Origin: Verrucomicrobiota bacterium
GTDB lineage: Bacteria > Verrucomicrobiota > Verrucomicrobiia > Limisphaerales > JACRJZ01
DNA: 15,001 bases
NCBI GenBank assembly: GCA_022711695.1
Contig: JAKLEJ010000033.1
Coordinates: 1-15,001 of the forward strand
Reading direction: 5' to 3'
The position numbers and the translations under genes are program-made. The notes below the pieces were generated by a model that was not told the origin of the DNA, did not search any database, and saw only the letters and a list, made by a program, of their open reading frames with translations. Every line of letters begins with the position of its first letter. The stretch's first letter is position 1. Shown piece by piece: positions 13,604 through 15,001 of this stretch.

Positions 13604-14095
13604 ATGAACAGCCCCGCAACTCCTGAAAGCCGGCTTCGCCGGGTGCTCTTCTGCACCGATTTCTCGGAAAGCGCCGATGCCGCCTTCGACTATGCGCTCG
13701 ACGCCGTCGTGCGGCGGCCGGGGGCCGCTCTGCACCTGCTGCATGTTGTTCATGAAGCCGACGCCCAATTCTGGCGTTCCTACCTGGCGGAGGTGGAGGA
13801 CGTCGAGCAGCAGGGCCGCCAGATCATCGAGCGGAAGATCCGCGACACCTACTTGAACCGCGTGCCGATCGGGGTGGCCCTCCAGATCGAGGTGCGCGAC
13901 GGCCCCGGCGCCGAGACCATCCTGGCTTTTGCGGCCGAGATTCAGGCCGACCTTGTTGTCATCGGCCGCCATGGCCATGGCCGCCTCTCAAAAACTCTGT
14001 TTGGCGGCGTGGCCGAGAAAATCGTGCGCAAGGCCCGCTGCCCCGTGCTGGTGGTGCCGCTGGAATACGCGACGAAAACGGAGCCCGCCGCCTGA
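13604..14095 (+). CDS. Universal stress protein (UspA family), TRAP-operon associated
   Basis: The 163-aa single-domain protein starts RRVLFCTDFSESADAAFDYA, with D19 at the nucleotide-site aspartate. It has the long helical insert typical of the family and ends VVIGRHGHGRLSKTLFGG and CPVLVVPLE. The ATP motif G-2x-G-9x-G-(S/T) is present as G121, G124 and G134, but the final Ser/Thr is G135. Nucleotide binding is therefore likely but slightly atypical. As the fourth gene of the TRAP operon it parallels TeaD, the ATP-binding UspA protein that lowers uptake by the TeaABC ectoine transporter of Halomonas elongata. A similar modulating role here is inference. The gene ends 20 bases before the stop of the convergent hydrolase, and no clear terminator lies between them. 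Confidence 0.93.
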   Translation: MNSPATPESRLRRVLFCTDFSESADAAFDYALDAVVRRPGAALHLLHVVHEADAQFWRSYLAEVEDVEQQGRQIIERKIRDTYLNRVPIGVALQIEVRDGPGAETILAFAAEIQADLVVIGRHGHGRLSKTLFGGVAEKIVRKARCPVLVVPLEYATKTEPAA

Positions 14096-14115
14096 CCGGC
14101 CGCGCGGGACTCCGC

Positions 14116-14976
14116 TCACTCCGGCTTGAGATGGGCTTGGGCCTTGACCGCCTCGAGCATTCTCTCCCAGTGCGAGCGCAGAAAGGGCGGGTCTTGGAGG
14201 CTGTCCAGGGCATAGGCTCGGTCGGCGCGCTCCAGATCGAGTGTCGCCGTGATCATCTCTTCCTGGTACCAGCCGGCCTCGGCCAGCGGCATCCCGTTCG
14301 GTTCGCGGATGAACGACTGGCCGCTCGAGGTCTGCTTTCCGTCCGGACAGACCCCGACGGTGTTGGCCACGCAATGGAAGATGCGGCTGTTCGGTCCGAC
14401 CGGCTGCTGGGCCCTGCCCGACGCGCGTTTCCAAATGACCGCCTCCACCTCATCCGAGCTGCAGGAGGGATGGAACAGAATCCGCGCCCCGAGCATGGCC
14501 GGCAGCCGGTAGAGCTCCGGATGTCGGCCGTCCCGGCAGATGACCAGCGTGCACGGCACGCCATCGACCTCGAAGAAGGCCAGCTTGTTGCCTCCCCGGC
14601 ACCAGCGCTTCTCGTCGCGCCCGGCCAGGTGGACCTTGGCATACTCATAGGCGATCCGGCCCGAGGGGGCGATCACATGCGCCAGGTTCAGGTAGCGGTC
14701 GGCGGTCTTCCGCAGCGTTCCGGCAATCACCCAGAGCCGCGCCCGGGCCGCCGCCCGGCAGGTTTGGTCCAGCGCCCGCTGCACGCGGGCGGAGGAAAGC
14801 CGGACCACGTCCGGAAAGTAATAGCCGGTGAGGTTGGCTTCCGGAAACAGCAGCACGCGGCTGCCCTGGTCCGCCGCCAGGCGGATGTAATGCAGCGCGC
14901 GTTCGAGGTTTCGCTCAAGCGATTGGGCCCAATGAAGCTGCGCGCAGGAGACCTGGAGGGTCGCGGTTTCTTTCAT
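14116..14976 (-). CDS. Carbon-nitrogen hydrolase (nitrilase superfamily)
   Basis: The 286-aa protein has the complete catalytic triad of the nitrilase superfamily. E46 is in LLFPEANLTGYY, K114 in YEYAKVHLAG, and C147 in LVICRDGRHPELYR, where the family usually has C-(Y/W)-D-x-R-F-P-E. Members hydrolyse amides, N-carbamoyl compounds or nitriles in the cytoplasm. The plain residue pattern fits an aliphatic or carbamoyl amidase better than a true nitrilase, but the substrate is unknown. The ATG at 14976 has GAGG two bases upstream, a short spacer. It is transcribed towards the TRAP operon from a promoter mostly outside the window. Its position suggests that it may process the compound imported by the TRAP system, which is inference from neighbourhood. 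Confidence 0.92.
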   Translation of the reverse strand: MKETATLQVSCAQLHWAQSLERNLERALHYIRLAADQGSRVLLFPEANLTGYYFPDVVRLSSARVQRALDQTCRAAARARLWVIAGTLRKTADRYLNLAHVIAPSGRIAYEYAKVHLAGRDEKRWCRGGNKLAFFEVDGVPCTLVICRDGRHPELYRLPAMLGARILFHPSCSSDEVEAVIWKRASGRAQQPVGPNSRIFHCVANTVGVCPDGKQTSSGQSFIREPNGMPLAEAGWYQEEMITATLDLERADRAYALDSLQDPPFLRSHWERMLEAVKAQAHLKPE

Positions 14977-15001
14977 GGCCTCAGCATAGGACGGCGGTCA
15001 A

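Noticed and set aside
12250..13656. A 468-codon His/Asp/Gly-rich frame on the minus strand opposite dctM
   Set aside because: The His-Asp-rich composition is the mirror of hydrophobic codons of the permease; it is a shadow frame.
1..15001. tRNA, rRNA, CRISPR array, integrase or transposase genes
   Set aside because: I found no cloverleaf-like segment, no regularly spaced direct repeats and no recombinase or transposase motif in any frame.

Overview
The window is GC-rich and looks like a Verrucomicrobiota-type genome (Pedosphaera/Limisphaera-like), or less likely a related Planctomycetota or Lentisphaerota one. The signs are: large secreted proteins built from lamin-tail, jelly-roll, discoidin-like and CotH modules; a C-terminal domain ending in a '(F/L)YRL/V' motif; a PD40-propeller protein resembling the hydrazine-synthase alpha family; and a TRAP transporter whose binding protein carries a lipobox. 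This assignment is inferred from gene content; no rRNA or marker gene is present.

Left part (1-2529), minus strand. A partial exported propeller protein runs off the left edge. It starts at 1457 and its frame stays open to base 1, so it has no stop inside the window. Behind it is a 301-aa secreted discoidin-like protein (1624-2529) with a plausible terminator at 1548-1568.

Control region (2530-3780). An FCD-type GntR regulator (2884-3543, minus) sits between two copies of one 12-base site, each containing the palindrome GTATATAC. One copy (2743-2754) overlaps a leftward promoter aimed at the 301-aa protein. The other (3555-3566) overlaps the -10 boxes of two divergent promoters, one for the regulator itself and one rightward. 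The first rightward reading frame (3604-3780) is a 58-codon scrap of a short-chain dehydrogenase. It keeps the N-terminal nucleotide-binding motif and is then cut off.

Giant gene (3777-10361). This 2,194-aa exported mosaic protein contains lamin-tail domains, a duplicated jelly-roll plus discoidin module, a carbohydrate-binding-like domain, Ig-like domains, a CotH-kinase-like domain and the C-terminal 'FYRV' domain. The second copy of the duplicated module lies inside a lamin-tail domain and splits it. Its discoidin domains are closely related to those of the two left-hand proteins.

Junction (10362-10733). It holds nested inverted repeats around a decayed GxxExxY-family fragment, followed by a hairpin with a T-run.

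Right part (10734-14976). A tightly coupled TRAP transporter operon (DctP-DctQ-DctM, with two 4-base ATGA overlaps) is followed by a UspA protein with a strong ribosome binding site, an arrangement like teaABCD. A carbon-nitrogen hydrolase (minus strand) converges on it.

Working model (inference): the GntR regulator with its SDR remnant, and the TRAP/UspA/amidase genes, look like parts of an organic-acid or amide uptake cluster. A surface-protein gene and a small repeat element now lie between them. The regulator appears to have taken control of two secreted discoidin-containing proteins. No copy of its site is visible in front of the TRAP operon.
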